DNA of 20,982 bases, taken from the IMG/VR virus record IMGVR_UViG_3300046656_000237, positions 1 through 20,982 of that record; one strand, given 5' to 3'. This document shows, in pieces, positions 1 through 8,693 of the stretch (the stretch's first letter is position 1; every line of letters starts with the position of its first letter). The notes beneath the pieces are model-generated. The model saw nothing but the letters and a program-made list of their open reading frames with translations, did not search any database and was not told the origin of the DNA. Made by a program: the position numbers and the translations under genes. The DNA comes from a virus.

Positions 1-349
1 CGGTGGGGCCCGTTGCTCCAGTGGCACCGGTGGCGCCAGTGGCGCCCGTCGGGCCCGTTGGCCCAGCGGGACCAGTCGGTCCCGCTGGGCCAACTGATTC
101 CATTAATATCCACGTTCCTGGCGTCCCGGCGACCGTGCAACGCCACTCCACGAAGTCAACGTCACGGTACACCTGATTTAGTTGCCAGGTGCCAGTCGTC
201 GGCGCTCCGCTCGTGGTTACTGGAGTCCCGCTAACGCGCGTTGGCGTGCGAAAGAAAACGTCCTTCTCGGTTTCCTCGAAGTTGTACTGGCTTACCTGCT
301 CCGGGTTTATCGCGAGCGTGATGTCGTGGAGAACGCCTTTGGTTGCCAT
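1..349 (-). CDS. Collagen-like tail fibre protein, N-terminal part (cut by window edge)
   Basis: The gene runs off the left edge, leaving 116 codons. The first 86 or so residues form a non-repetitive domain. It contains a proline/threonine/glycine loop and a motif ending in GTPGTW, of a kind common in phage fibre proteins. From about residue 87 the protein turns into strict Gly-X-Y triplets, ten in view (GPA, GPT and GAT types). These should form a collagen-like triple helix in a trimeric fibre. The ATG overlaps the stop codon of the tip-protein gene (TAATG), and a GAGG ribosome site lies about 8 nt upstream inside that gene. Its place directly after the tip gene suggests a distal fibre or adhesin acting in host binding. 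Total length and C-terminal domain are not visible. Confidence 0.85.
   Translation of the reverse strand, partial: MATKGVLHDITLAINPEQVSQYNFEETEKDVFFRTPTRVSGTPVTTSGAPTTGTWQLNQVYRDVDFVEWRCTVAGTPGTWILMESVGPAGPTGPAGPTGPTGATGATGATGATGPT
57..94. repeat. Perfect 17-bp inverted repeat with 4-nt loop
   Basis: Positions 57-73 and 78-94 are exact reverse complements separated by AGTC. The repeat lies within the Gly-Pro-Ala/Gly-Pro-Thr codons of the collagen-like gene. Alternating GPA/GPT codons partly explain the symmetry, but a perfect 17-bp stem also depends on synonymous codon choice. It would form a strong hairpin in the mRNA. Confidence 0.85.
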
Positions 350-2736
350 TAGATTTTCCTCACGAATAGAGTTGCGTAGGTGGCGGACCGAACGCCGTTC
401 ACGCTTTGATAGGCGCGGACGTGAAAATCAGTTTCACTCCCGAGCACCGTGACCAGATCGACGTTCGTCCATAGATACGTCTGGACACCAAGGCCAGGAA
501 ATATTGTGGTCATCAGCGTAGTTCCTGCCGCATCGTAAATCTCCAACTCGGCACAGGTTAGCTCTGTTACCAGCGTGAACTCTGGATCGAAAGCCGTCAG
601 GTCCCAGGCGAACGGTATATTCTGGCCCGTGGTGTAAGCGGGATTCAAACGGTCGTCGAACGCGCGAAGGTTCTGCGGCGGCGGCGTGTCATTGACCGCG
701 ACGTTGATCGATATTGGAGTAAGGGTCGTAATGTCCGCCCGGCGACCAGCCAACGCGGGTTGCAACAGGAATTTTTCCTCTGCAAATGGGGCTGGCAAAC
801 CAACGCGCGCAAGCGTGTCCGAAGAGAACATTGCGCAAACCGATTGCACGCCGCTGGTGCTCCAAGCATCATGCGCCGCATCGATCGTTCCCCATTGGCC
901 GCGAACTGCCGTCACCTGATAGCGGCCCGTCCCTCCGCCCGGGACCAAGGCGGTGACTTTCACGATCTCGACTGGGTCGCCGAACCCACCGCAGTCCAGC
1001 GCCAGAAACACCTTGCCCGCTGCAATGTCGGCCGAAGGAAACGCATCGAAATTTGGATCTCCAATACCGAGCATCCCGCCGAGCATCGCTTCCGGACCGA
1101 GGTAGATCTCAAAAGTCGTTGCCCCAATGGCCACTGTCGAACCGTACAAGTAGAGCTCCGGAGACCAGGCGGCATATTGTGGTCCGATGTCCACGTAGTC
1201 GCTGGATGCGTCCGGCGATTCGCGCCAGATGAAAAAGCCATTGTGAAGAAGCGTCGGCGCAACCGCGGCAAACCCAAACCAAGCGTGTGCATTGTCCGGC
1301 ATTCCATCTCCAAAAATCTGAAACCCGAACTGGAGCGGCGTGAGAACCGGAGTCACGACATTGCTTGGCGGCACCAAATATTCCGGCGGCACGTAGAGCC
1401 CTGCCATCGTCTGCGTGTTATCCGCCTCGTAATCGACTACGATCTCCGGTTGTCCCGGTGCTGGCCACTCGATGGCAGTGGCAATTGCGCGCAGGTTAGT
1501 GCAGGAAATTTGCGGGAAGTGAAACTGGAAACGGTCCCCGGCTTGGAGCGTGCTTATCTTCGACTTTCGCAGCCTGATTACTCCACCTCCAGCCGGTATG
1601 CCGTTTCTTTGCGCCATCGCGTTCGAGACTTTTTGCGCCAGGTTCGGATCGGTGATGAATGGCCGGTCTATCGACGGTGCATCCGGCCGGCCGGTGAGCG
1701 AGAAGTTGGCCGGGTTGAAAGCTGAGGCCACATCGTCGTTGAGGTACAGCGCCCCGTTTTTGAACCGCACTTGCGCGCCACTCGATGTTTGCGTCCACGA
1801 TCCGACACTGATTTTTGGCGTCTCGGTCATGTCGTCCGGGATGAATTCGGGCACCACTACCGAGACCGGTCGATGGAGTCCAAACGTGATTTTTCCGGTG
1901 CGGCTTTGGCGAAAGAATCCATCGAACGACTGACAGATTTCGAGCAATGCTTCCCGCAGATACTTGGTCGTTGTGATGACCGGGCTCAGACCAAAATCCT
2001 CCAAATCCAATTGGGCTGCGACCGCTTTCAGCGAGTCGATATCAATCAATTCAGAGTCAATCGGATTCGCGCGCGGGAGCGTGAGCAGGTCCCAGATGCC
2101 TGCCGCTGCATTGATATCCTCGCCGATCTTTACCGAGCCAAGAACCCACCATGGCGGCTCCGGATAACGAGCCGCGATGACTTCGAGGTTAGGAGCTGGA
2201 ACGTCACCGCCAGAAAATTGGCCAAGGAGCCATTTCAACGACCGCACATAGCAGAACCCGCGGTAGGCTGGATGCGTGATTACCGTGGCGTCTGGCGTCG
2301 GATAAACCAGTCCTGGGTCCGCCACTTGTGTTTCGGTTCCCCAGTAAATGCGGAGCGTGCCCATGCTCTCTACCGTCAAATCAACATAGTCCACGCCAGC
2401 GCCAGGACGGTAGAGTGGGGTGCCGCCCACGCCGGGCCAGAGGATGTCGTCATTCAGGATCACATTGTAGATCGCGTCGACCGCTCCGAAACCAACGAGC
2501 GCTGCGAACCCGGCCGAATATTTGTAGCCGGACAATTCTCCACCTTTACCACCGCTGTGAACCGGCGTTCGGACGACGTCGAACATCCGAGAGACATAGG
2601 TTACACCTACTCGCGCCTTGCCGCAGAACCAAGGAAGCGGAACGCCCTGTTCATTTGTCGCCGTGCGCAGCGCATCGAGTCCGGCCATTTTGCGGCCAGG
2701 TTTCGTCAGCTTATCGGTGTTGCCGGAGGAAAACAT
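349..2736 (-). CDS. Tail tip / host-specificity protein (GTA g15-like)
   Basis: A 795-residue protein likely to sit at the distal end of the tail and contact the host. Residues 33-65 (PLPWFCGKARVG, then VVRTPV) and the segment at 157-190 (AYRGFCYV followed by PNLEVI) match the pattern of tail-tip proteins related to GTA gp15 and gpJ-like central proteins. The conserved form there is an AYRGLAYV block before a PN.xFEV strand. The middle contains a long beta-rich region. The C-terminal 100 or so residues look like a fibronectin-type beta sandwich (FAWDL, LEIYDAAG, FHVRAYQ). It follows the NlpC/P60 gene after a 9-nt gap and overlaps the fibre gene. No clear ribosome site precedes the ATG. The protein is shorter than typical GTA gp15, and no TIM-barrel glycosidase domain is recognised. 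Confidence 0.75.
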   Translation of the reverse strand: MFSSGNTDKLTKPGRKMAGLDALRTATNEQGVPLPWFCGKARVGVTYVSRMFDVVRTPVHSGGKGGELSGYKYSAGFAALVGFGAVDAIYNVILNDDILWPGVGGTPLYRPGAGVDYVDLTVESMGTLRIYWGTETQVADPGLVYPTPDATVITHPAYRGFCYVRSLKWLLGQFSGGDVPAPNLEVIAARYPEPPWWVLGSVKIGEDINAAAGIWDLLTLPRANPIDSELIDIDSLKAVAAQLDLEDFGLSPVITTTKYLREALLEICQSFDGFFRQSRTGKITFGLHRPVSVVVPEFIPDDMTETPKISVGSWTQTSSGAQVRFKNGALYLNDDVASAFNPANFSLTGRPDAPSIDRPFITDPNLAQKVSNAMAQRNGIPAGGGVIRLRKSKISTLQAGDRFQFHFPQISCTNLRAIATAIEWPAPGQPEIVVDYEADNTQTMAGLYVPPEYLVPPSNVVTPVLTPLQFGFQIFGDGMPDNAHAWFGFAAVAPTLLHNGFFIWRESPDASSDYVDIGPQYAAWSPELYLYGSTVAIGATTFEIYLGPEAMLGGMLGIGDPNFDAFPSADIAAGKVFLALDCGGFGDPVEIVKVTALVPGGGTGRYQVTAVRGQWGTIDAAHDAWSTSGVQSVCAMFSSDTLARVGLPAPFAEEKFLLQPALAGRRADITTLTPISINVAVNDTPPPQNLRAFDDRLNPAYTTGQNIPFAWDLTAFDPEFTLVTELTCAELEIYDAAGTTLMTTIFPGLGVQTYLWTNVDLVTVLGSETDFHVRAYQSVNGVRSATYATLFVRKI

Positions 2737-2745
2737 TATTCAGTT

Positions 2746-3204
2746 TTATGCAGTTTGAATCGGTCGGTAAGATGCCACGAATCGCTTTGCCCAGGTGGGG
2801 TCGAGGAGCGTGCGCTTCATGACACCTTCGCCACTGATTGCGTGGATGAAGAGTTGAGAACCATCGTCCAAGTACACCCCGAGATGGTACACTACGCGAC
2901 CGTGGGTAAAACAGAGCAGATCGCCTACCGCATGTTCTCCGCTCTCGATCTTCCGAAAGCACGGGCAGTTCTCAATCCATTCGACCACAGGGCTCGCACG
3001 CAGCCCTTTCCACGCGCCAATCGTGTACGGCGGCGCGGTGAACTCGTTCAGCAATCCGGTCTCCAGGTACAGCGCGACCGCGAGTTGGATGCAGTCGACT
3101 CCGATGCCGCGCGTTCGCCAGTGGTCTCTGAAAGGGGTCCCACACCACGAGGCGGCGGAAGTCTTGAGGAGATACTGACGGTTAAGATTGAAGTATGAGA
3201 TCAT
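2746..3204 (-). CDS. NlpC/P60-type tail peptidase (cell-wall hydrolase)
   Basis: A 152-residue protein of the NlpC/P60 cysteine peptidase type, expected to cleave peptidoglycan stem peptides during DNA entry. The catalytic cysteine is probably C38 in GVDCIQL, where the family usually has G.DC.gL. The histidine is probably H107 in VVYHLGVYL, and H121 in FIHA is a candidate third polar residue. The length fits the compact single-domain form found in GTA gp14 and lambda gpK-like proteins. The ATG overlaps the stop of the preceding hub gene (ATGA), so translation is probably coupled. The order hub, peptidase, tip protein matches the GTA g13-g14-g15 order, which supports the call. No signal peptide is seen, as expected for a virion component. 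Confidence 0.85.
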   Translation of the reverse strand: MISYFNLNRQYLLKTSAASWCGTPFRDHWRTRGIGVDCIQLAVALYLETGLLNEFTAPPYTIGAWKGLRASPVVEWIENCPCFRKIESGEHAVGDLLCFTHGRVVYHLGVYLDDGSQLFIHAISGEGVMKRTLLDPTWAKRFVASYRPIQTA

Positions 3205-4679
3205 TTTTTACCTGCGGTTCCGCTTGCGACCTCGATGGCCTTGATTGTTGGATTGACTCGTGGAACGTCCACGAATCCAGGGAAATTGATCTCGTTTCCG
3301 AAAACGTCTTTGCACGTCGAGTAGAATCGGTCGCACCCGCGCCGAATGATTCCGGCCACTGGGACCGTCTGGTGGACAAATCGTTGGGAGAGTTTAAGCA
3401 CAACCGCACCACCAGAGGCAGCCCCGGAAGCGACTATCATGCGCTCCTCAATAGCCGGTTCGGTACCAACCCGAATCCACCCGCCTGCAAAAAAGTCCGT
3501 CGGATAATCTCCAGGATCAGTTCCGAATTTAGTAGCGGTAACGGTAACGGTGGTATCGCTTTGAACCGTCATAGAAATAATCAACTCGAAGTCCGGGTCA
3601 GTATGAGAAGCAGCAACGGCCTTGCATGTGAGCGGGTCGTACAGGTGATAATGGCAACGCGGTTGAATCGTCCGCCCGGGAAATTGCCGGCGGACCGCAT
3701 CAAACCAATGATCGAATGGAAGCCGACATTGTGCTCCGTCGAACTCTGGTCCGGAACATTCGCCGGCGAAATACAAGGTTCGCAGACTAGGCAACGGTGC
3801 ATTGACCTCATACAGGTTCAGGTTGAGCGGTCGCGTGGATGGAAACGGTAGTTGCAAAGCCCATGGAGCGTCGGCGTGCCAAACTGCGTCAATGGAGATC
3901 TCGGAGCGGTCGGCCTTTGTCGACTGTTTGTGTGAGCCGTGCGTGAGGTTGAACGGCTCGAACACGTCGCCGGCGCTGGTGATCTGCGCAGCGAATGAGG
4001 TATAGCGCCAATGGTGCTCGGTCGAGTCTCCATTGTCCTGCCAGAAATCGTACAGGTAAACCGGCCGCTGTCCCGTATCGGCTCCGGCATATTCCTCCGG
4101 CAACTCGACGACTTTGACGCTCTGTGTGTAAACGCCTTCTGTGTGCGCCACGGAGCGCTCGACATCGTCGGCCAGACGGACGTACAGCAGGCGATAAAAT
4201 CGCCACGTTGAGTCAGGCGTGGCGCCTAGACTCGTGGCCACCGTGACGCGCTCCACTCCGGCAGACGGTGAATTCACCGACACGACGGCCAGAGCGATCG
4301 TCGTTCCATCCGGCTTGACCACGTACAAGTGAACGCTGGAGTCGTCAGTCCAGGTCTGCGCGAGATTCTGGGTTTTAATGTCAAAGACAGTGTCGCTCGT
4401 GGCGCTGAGAACGAACCATTGCAATGCGAGGTTCGGGAACCAAAACCCGTCGAGCTTGCCAGTTCGCGCGGCGGTGAAGGTGGAAAAGTCCGCGAACTCC
4501 TGCGCTGTCCCGAATGTGAAATCCATCGACCAGCCGCGAACGACCATCCTCTGCGTCGGCGCGTAAGTAGACGATCCAAACCCGCGCCGAATGCCACGCA
4601 AGTCGTAATCGAATTCCTCGACCGGGCCAGTGAGCCAGTTCGGTTTTACTTCTAGGATGGGACGAAAGAGATAGCTCAT
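3201..4679 (-). CDS. Tail hub protein, DUF2163/BR0599-like (GTA g13-like) with distal-tail-like N-terminus
   Basis: A 492-residue structural protein. The C-terminus carries the conserved cysteine-rich signature of the BR0599/DUF2163 family: GCDR at C449, then C456, then FGNEINFPG and VPRVNP. A second pair of cysteines occurs earlier (CHYHLYDPLTC). In GTA this family forms the hub above the peptidase and tip protein. The first 100 residues (LRGI, RGWSMDF, EFADFSTFTAARTG, FWFP) resemble distal-tail (DUF2460-like) proteins instead, so this may be a fusion of two neighbouring tail functions. Both ends overlap neighbours by 4 nt. A full GGAGGTGA ribosome site lies 7 nt before the ATG. Residues 81-95 are encoded by the 46-bp segment that recurs in the methyltransferase gene. 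Confidence 0.7.
   Translation of the reverse strand: MSYLFRPILEVKPNWLTGPVEEFDYDLRGIRRGFGSSTYAPTQRMVVRGWSMDFTFGTAQEFADFSTFTAARTGKLDGFWFPNLALQWFVLSATSDTVFDIKTQNLAQTWTDDSSVHLYVVKPDGTTIALAVVSVNSPSAGVERVTVATSLGATPDSTWRFYRLLYVRLADDVERSVAHTEGVYTQSVKVVELPEEYAGADTGQRPVYLYDFWQDNGDSTEHHWRYTSFAAQITSAGDVFEPFNLTHGSHKQSTKADRSEISIDAVWHADAPWALQLPFPSTRPLNLNLYEVNAPLPSLRTLYFAGECSGPEFDGAQCRLPFDHWFDAVRRQFPGRTIQPRCHYHLYDPLTCKAVAASHTDPDFELIISMTVQSDTTVTVTATKFGTDPGDYPTDFFAGGWIRVGTEPAIEERMIVASGAASGGAVVLKLSQRFVHQTVPVAGIIRRGCDRFYSTCKDVFGNEINFPGFVDVPRVNPTIKAIEVASGTAGKK
4394..4439. repeat. 46-bp direct repeat, copy A (inside hub gene)
   Basis: Exact copy of positions 19660-19705, same orientation. Here it encodes residues 81-95 of the hub protein (FPNLALQWFVLSATS on the minus strand), which fit the surrounding fold. 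This is therefore probably the original copy. The segment contains the 10-bp palindrome CATTGCAATG, with CGAACC and GGTTCG as flanking inverted arms. Confidence 0.95.
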
Positions 4680-6256
4680 GTTACGGTCACCTCCCCATCC
4701 CCGGTCGCAACCTGCTCTTTGCTCCGGAAAACCTTGAACAAGTGGCCATGAAAATCCTCCACCTGTTGCCAGCCGAACCCGTTGGTTTCGCCTCGACCAG
4801 CTCCGGCTCCGCCGAGTTCCGCGAGGCTGGCCATATCAATCGAGAAAGTGAGCGGCTCCCACGGGGCCTCGTCCGCGATAGCAAACACCCAGAAGCCGGG
4901 CAATGGGTGGTAGTGCCAGATCATTCCCACGCTCACCTCTACAGTTTGAGATTCGATGTCAACGGCTGGCTCGTTGTCGGAAACTACGGTAGTAACGTGA
5001 ACATTAGCTGCCCCATCTGAATTGAAAGTTACTCCGCCACTACCGATAAGAGAGGCCCATTCCGGGCTGGATGAAGTAATGGTTTCGCTTGCGCTGCTGG
5101 ACCCGGTGACTGGAAATGTAGCACCGCTTGTCCCGTCATAATCGAGAGTTCCATCATACGTTGGAAGTGAAACCGAGGTCGGTACGGTGGTAGTTAGTGT
5201 GTCAATTGGGTTGCTGCTTGGCCAGTAGAAAGAGCCGTCACCAGCGATCGAAATCACCGCAGTCAAAGCGGGAATATTTACGTTCTCAACTTTCAGCCCT
5301 GCCGATATTGCCAGCGAATAAACAACCTCGACGGAGAGCGGTGTGCCGTAGATCGATGAGTCGAACTTTAGAACCGGAATACCAACGGGTCCCCAAGGCA
5401 CGTCTGCCGGTGAGGCATTGATGCCGCTATATGCTATGGTCTGAACCAAATCCCCAGGAATGCCGGTATAAAGGTAGGTACCGGGCAATTCAACCTGCTC
5501 AACATGGGTCAACTTGTTGTTCTCCAGGCCACCCCAGAAAAGTTTTTCCATATCCAGCAGGTCGTTGAAATCCTGTATCCACTCCCCTTCGGCGTCGAGT
5601 CCAACACGGCCGTGGTATATCCCATAAGTCAGCTCTGCTGGCGGCGGGCAGACTCCTATCGGAAGGGTCGGTGGGGCGTCCTGCTCAATGGCGAACGTCC
5701 ACGCGCCGAGGTAGCCAGCGATCATCGGGTGGGTGTCACCAGTGAAGGCGCCAACGATCATCGGGTAGCAGAGCGTCCCGGCCCTCCACGTTCGCGACAG
5801 GGGATCGTCAATCGTGATGACGTTGCCGGCGACGGAAGCCACGGTGCGCACATCGAATGACGGCTGGCTGGCGTCGCTCTGCTCGAGGATGATAACGAAG
5901 TCCCCGGCCGCCGGCAGCCATGGGCTCGAGGCCACGGTGACCGTGCTGGCGCCGGAAGCGGCGGTCACAATTCGCATCCCACGGCCGAACCAAGGCGCCG
6001 CGGCACGCCCTGAGCGTTTGGCGGCCTGCATGCGCGCCTCTACCCGAGCTTCCTCCTGCTCGTTTAGGGTGGTAACCGACCAGCGCAGCGTGTGCACCGG
6101 GACGGCTCGGACCGCAGACCGTTCCTCGATCCCGGTGAGTCCCAGCGCGACTTTCGTTTCCCACCGGCGGGATAGCTGGGGCTCGGTAGACCAGTCGGCC
6201 CGGTGCGGCAGGAGGACGTAGTCAAGCCCGCCCGTTGTAACGACCTCAGCCGACAT
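4676..6256 (-). CDS. Distal-tail-like structural protein
   Basis: A 526-residue protein between the tape measure and the hub. The N-terminal 200 or so residues follow the same plan as the N-terminus of the next gene product. Both have a W-rich start, a conserved R.SGRAAAPWF (compare AARTGKLDGFWF), then about 90 residues of beta structure, then CYPMIVG...GAWTFAIEQD (compare LLYVRLA...TQSVKVVEL). This suggests a distal-tail fold used twice. The central part (about residues 265-420) is rich in serine, threonine and valine and AT-richer, and may be an inserted surface domain. The C-terminus (WHYHPLPGF...FGWQQVEDFHGH) is distinctive but not recognised. The ATG overlaps the tape-measure stop region and has a GGAGG site 6 nt upstream. 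The role is inferred from gene order. Confidence 0.6.
   Translation of the reverse strand: MSAEVVTTGGLDYVLLPHRADWSTEPQLSRRWETKVALGLTGIEERSAVRAVPVHTLRWSVTTLNEQEEARVEARMQAAKRSGRAAAPWFGRGMRIVTAASGASTVTVASSPWLPAAGDFVIILEQSDASQPSFDVRTVASVAGNVITIDDPLSRTWRAGTLCYPMIVGAFTGDTHPMIAGYLGAWTFAIEQDAPPTLPIGVCPPPAELTYGIYHGRVGLDAEGEWIQDFNDLLDMEKLFWGGLENNKLTHVEQVELPGTYLYTGIPGDLVQTIAYSGINASPADVPWGPVGIPVLKFDSSIYGTPLSVEVVYSLAISAGLKVENVNIPALTAVISIAGDGSFYWPSSNPIDTLTTTVPTSVSLPTYDGTLDYDGTSGATFPVTGSSSASETITSSSPEWASLIGSGGVTFNSDGAANVHVTTVVSDNEPAVDIESQTVEVSVGMIWHYHPLPGFWVFAIADEAPWEPLTFSIDMASLAELGGAGAGRGETNGFGWQQVEDFHGHLFKVFRSKEQVATGDGEVTVT
4687..4694 (-). promoter_or_regulatory. Strong Shine-Dalgarno site for the hub gene
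   Basis: The minus strand reads GGAGGTGA, a near-complete anti-16S match, 7 nt before the ATG at 4679. It lies inside the 3' end of the upstream coding region and fixes the start of the hub gene. It is the strongest ribosome site in the window. Confidence 0.8.
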
Positions 6257-8693
6257 GCCCGACCTCCAGGGACTGCTCCATCCCCATCCGCGTGTAGATC
6301 GACCGGCCCTTACGGCTCTGGGCCATCTTCTCCGCCGCCGCCATGCTGTCGACCACGATGAAATGCGTGGTTCCCTGCGCTCCGCCGGGGGCCACTCCGG
6401 TGCCCTCGTGCAACGCGGCTAGTGTCGGCACCCCGATGCGTTGCACTGCCGGCGCCGAGAAGACGTACTCGCCGGCATGGACGATTCCGGCCGGCTGGGA
6501 GGCTGGCCCAGGGCCGGTGAACCCGCCAGCCTCGAACGCCCCGGCGGCAGCAGCAGCGACCAGCCCAACGCCCGCCAGCACGGCAGCCAGCCCCAGCCAG
6601 CCCGCTGCCCCGTAGGAAGATACGGAGGTGAAGAATGCCACGATGCCAGCCCCGACCGCTTCAATGGAATTCGCCGATGTTGCCGCCGCCTGCTTCGCCC
6701 AGATGCCAGCGATCCAGGCCGCGAACATCCTGACGATCCCCTGAATGACCGCGTCCATCACGTTGGTCCCGATGTTCATCAACGCGTTGCCCCAGGTCAT
6801 TGTGCCACGTAGAACGCCGGAGATCCCGGCGGAGATTCCGGAGAACGCGGTCTGGAACACGTTGCCTACGGTCTGCGCGGTCGCGCGCGCGAAGGTGCCG
6901 ATGGCGTCGAGTTGCTTTTTCCACTCCGAAGCCATCTGCTTCGGGAAACTGAAGGGGTCGGCACCTTGCGCGTCGAGTTGACGGCCGACTTGGATTGCCT
7001 GCGCATCGAATCCGGAAGCCCTGCCAAGTGCAGCGTCCGCCTCTTTGCCAGACAACCGGCTTGCCGCCTCGCGTTGCAACTCCGCTTGCCTGGTGCGAAT
7101 CTCCAACTCCTCCAGCAAGATAGCCCGGCGCTTTTGCCACTTCTCTGCCTCGGTCATGGCGAAATCGTTTTCGATGGCGAATCGCTGCTGTTCGAGTTCA
7201 TTAAGGCGCGCGGCCTTCACTTGCATTTCGTCCGTGACGTCGCGTAGTTTGGAATATGTGACCAAAAGATTTGAGCTTGAATGGTTCAACTCTTCGGTCG
7301 CGTGGTGGCTCCCTTCGATGGCCTTGGTGACTCCACCTTGCGCCTCCTCCATGAGCTTAGCCATCCGCTGCTGAGGACTACCGGCCCCGCCAAGTCCGCC
7401 AGGAGTTCCAGCCGAACCGGCCGCTCCAGGTATGAGCGCCAGGATTATGCTGCTATTCCAATCGTCCAAAGTCGCCGTGAATTCATCCAGCTTTGCCTCC
7501 ATCTCCTTTCCTCTGGCGGCCAGAGCTTCCTGAAATCCAAGGCTTTTCCGCTCCAATGGAGGAGCGTTGCTAACGGTTATGCCGATAGCTCCATATAATG
7601 TTTTTATTCCCGAAGAAATCTTGTTCAATGATTCATTAAACTTATCTTGAAAAGCGCTTAAAATGTAGTCGATCGTTCCTATAACTGTCGTTAGGACTGT
7701 TATCAACGCAGTCCCTACTGCCTTTGTGAGTCCGAACAAACCAGTAGAGATCGCTGACAGTATTATTTTGCCAATATCCCAAGCCTCCACGAGCTTGCCC
7801 ATTCTTGACAGCGCCTCGTTGAATAGTTCGACTGTTTTGTCAAAGCCGATCTCAAAACTCAGCGCAACGAACTCGCCGAACCGGCCGGCCTTCCAAGCAT
7901 TGATTGCAGCAATTACGAACGCGCCAAACTTCTGACCGATGGCCGTAAAGTCGACGGAATTGGAAATGGCTTTGATTCGATCAGCCAGTTCAGTGATTGG
8001 CAGATTGTCAAGTATGCCGGCAAACAGCTTAACTCCGAATGATGACAGCACGGAAAGCGAAACGTGTAGCTCATGCAAAGGATGGGCCAGTCGGGCCATG
8101 GCTTCCCCGAATGTTCCAGCACCGCCGGCCAGATTCTTAAAAAAGCTTCCATCCAACAGAGCTGGCAATATCTGCCCGCCGGCCCGGCCAAAAATCTCAA
8201 TGGCCAGCGCAGCTCGTTCGGCCGGATCATTTATACTCACCAATCCGCGGGCGATTGTCTCAAACTGCTTCGTTGTATCTTGAGACAGCAGGTCGCGAAA
8301 CGAAATGCCAAGTCGGGTAAACTTTTCCTCTCCAACGCCACCAGAAACAGCCACGTCATAGATGGCCTTCTCCATCTTGTTAATGAGCGGTCCAACTTCC
8401 TCAGCAGACGATCCTCCAAGCTCAAAGGCCTTTCGCAAAACTATCAACTGTTGGATCGCAATCCCAGTCCGCTTCGTTAATATGTCTAGCGAAACGCCCA
8501 GCTCATAGACTTTATGAATGTTTTGGGTGGAAACAATCGCCCCAATTACTGCCGTCACAGGGGCCGCCCACTTCGCCACGAGACCCGTAATTCCGGCCAA
8601 GCTATGCTCGATGCTCTTGAACGCATTCAGAACGGAGTTGAGCCCCGTAACTCCCAGGGCAATCTGAATGCTATTTTGAGTTTGCGTCGCCAT
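6246..8693 (-). CDS. Tail tape measure protein
   Basis: An 815-residue protein that sets tail length and is ejected on infection. It is the largest gene after the chaperone pair, as expected for lambda H-type proteins. It has long helical stretches with E/K/R/Q-rich coiled coil (about residues 440-600) and several hydrophobic segments, the clearest near residues 690-718. The C-terminus contains AGGFTGPGP...GIVHAGEYVFSAPAVQRIG, a hallmark of lambda-type tape measures. Taking about 1.5 Angstrom per residue, the tail would be roughly 120 nm (inference). The start overlaps the frameshifted chaperone gene by 23 nt, with a weak GGGAAA ribosome site. The stretch at about 7560-7760 is visibly AT-richer than the rest, suggesting mosaic exchange. 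Confidence 0.9.
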   Translation of the reverse strand: MATQTQNSIQIALGVTGLNSVLNAFKSIEHSLAGITGLVAKWAAPVTAVIGAIVSTQNIHKVYELGVSLDILTKRTGIAIQQLIVLRKAFELGGSSAEEVGPLINKMEKAIYDVAVSGGVGEEKFTRLGISFRDLLSQDTTKQFETIARGLVSINDPAERAALAIEIFGRAGGQILPALLDGSFFKNLAGGAGTFGEAMARLAHPLHELHVSLSVLSSFGVKLFAGILDNLPITELADRIKAISNSVDFTAIGQKFGAFVIAAINAWKAGRFGEFVALSFEIGFDKTVELFNEALSRMGKLVEAWDIGKIILSAISTGLFGLTKAVGTALITVLTTVIGTIDYILSAFQDKFNESLNKISSGIKTLYGAIGITVSNAPPLERKSLGFQEALAARGKEMEAKLDEFTATLDDWNSSIILALIPGAAGSAGTPGGLGGAGSPQQRMAKLMEEAQGGVTKAIEGSHHATEELNHSSSNLLVTYSKLRDVTDEMQVKAARLNELEQQRFAIENDFAMTEAEKWQKRRAILLEELEIRTRQAELQREAASRLSGKEADAALGRASGFDAQAIQVGRQLDAQGADPFSFPKQMASEWKKQLDAIGTFARATAQTVGNVFQTAFSGISAGISGVLRGTMTWGNALMNIGTNVMDAVIQGIVRMFAAWIAGIWAKQAAATSANSIEAVGAGIVAFFTSVSSYGAAGWLGLAAVLAGVGLVAAAAAGAFEAGGFTGPGPASQPAGIVHAGEYVFSAPAVQRIGVPTLAALHEGTGVAPGGAQGTTHFIVVDSMAAAEKMAQSRKGRSIYTRMGMEQSLEVGHVG
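6263..6267 (-). promoter_or_regulatory. Shine-Dalgarno site for the distal-tail gene
   Basis: The minus strand reads GGAGG, 6 nt before the ATG at 6256 and within the tape-measure coding region. It supports that start and translational coupling of the two genes. Confidence 0.65.

Noticed and set aside
1681-1700. GGCCGG-rich palindrome as a regulatory site
   Set aside because: It lies within the tip-protein coding region and is a short run of GC-rich codons.
1771-3198. Long plus-strand open frame (475 codons) opposite the tip and peptidase genes
   Set aside because: It is antisense to well-supported minus-strand genes; its product is Arg/Cys/His-rich without any family pattern, and it spans two real genes and their gap.
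5715-5766. Direct repeat CGATCATCGGGT in the distal-tail gene as a mobile-element mark
   Set aside because: It encodes a repeated PMI motif within one continuous domain and is too short to indicate an insertion.
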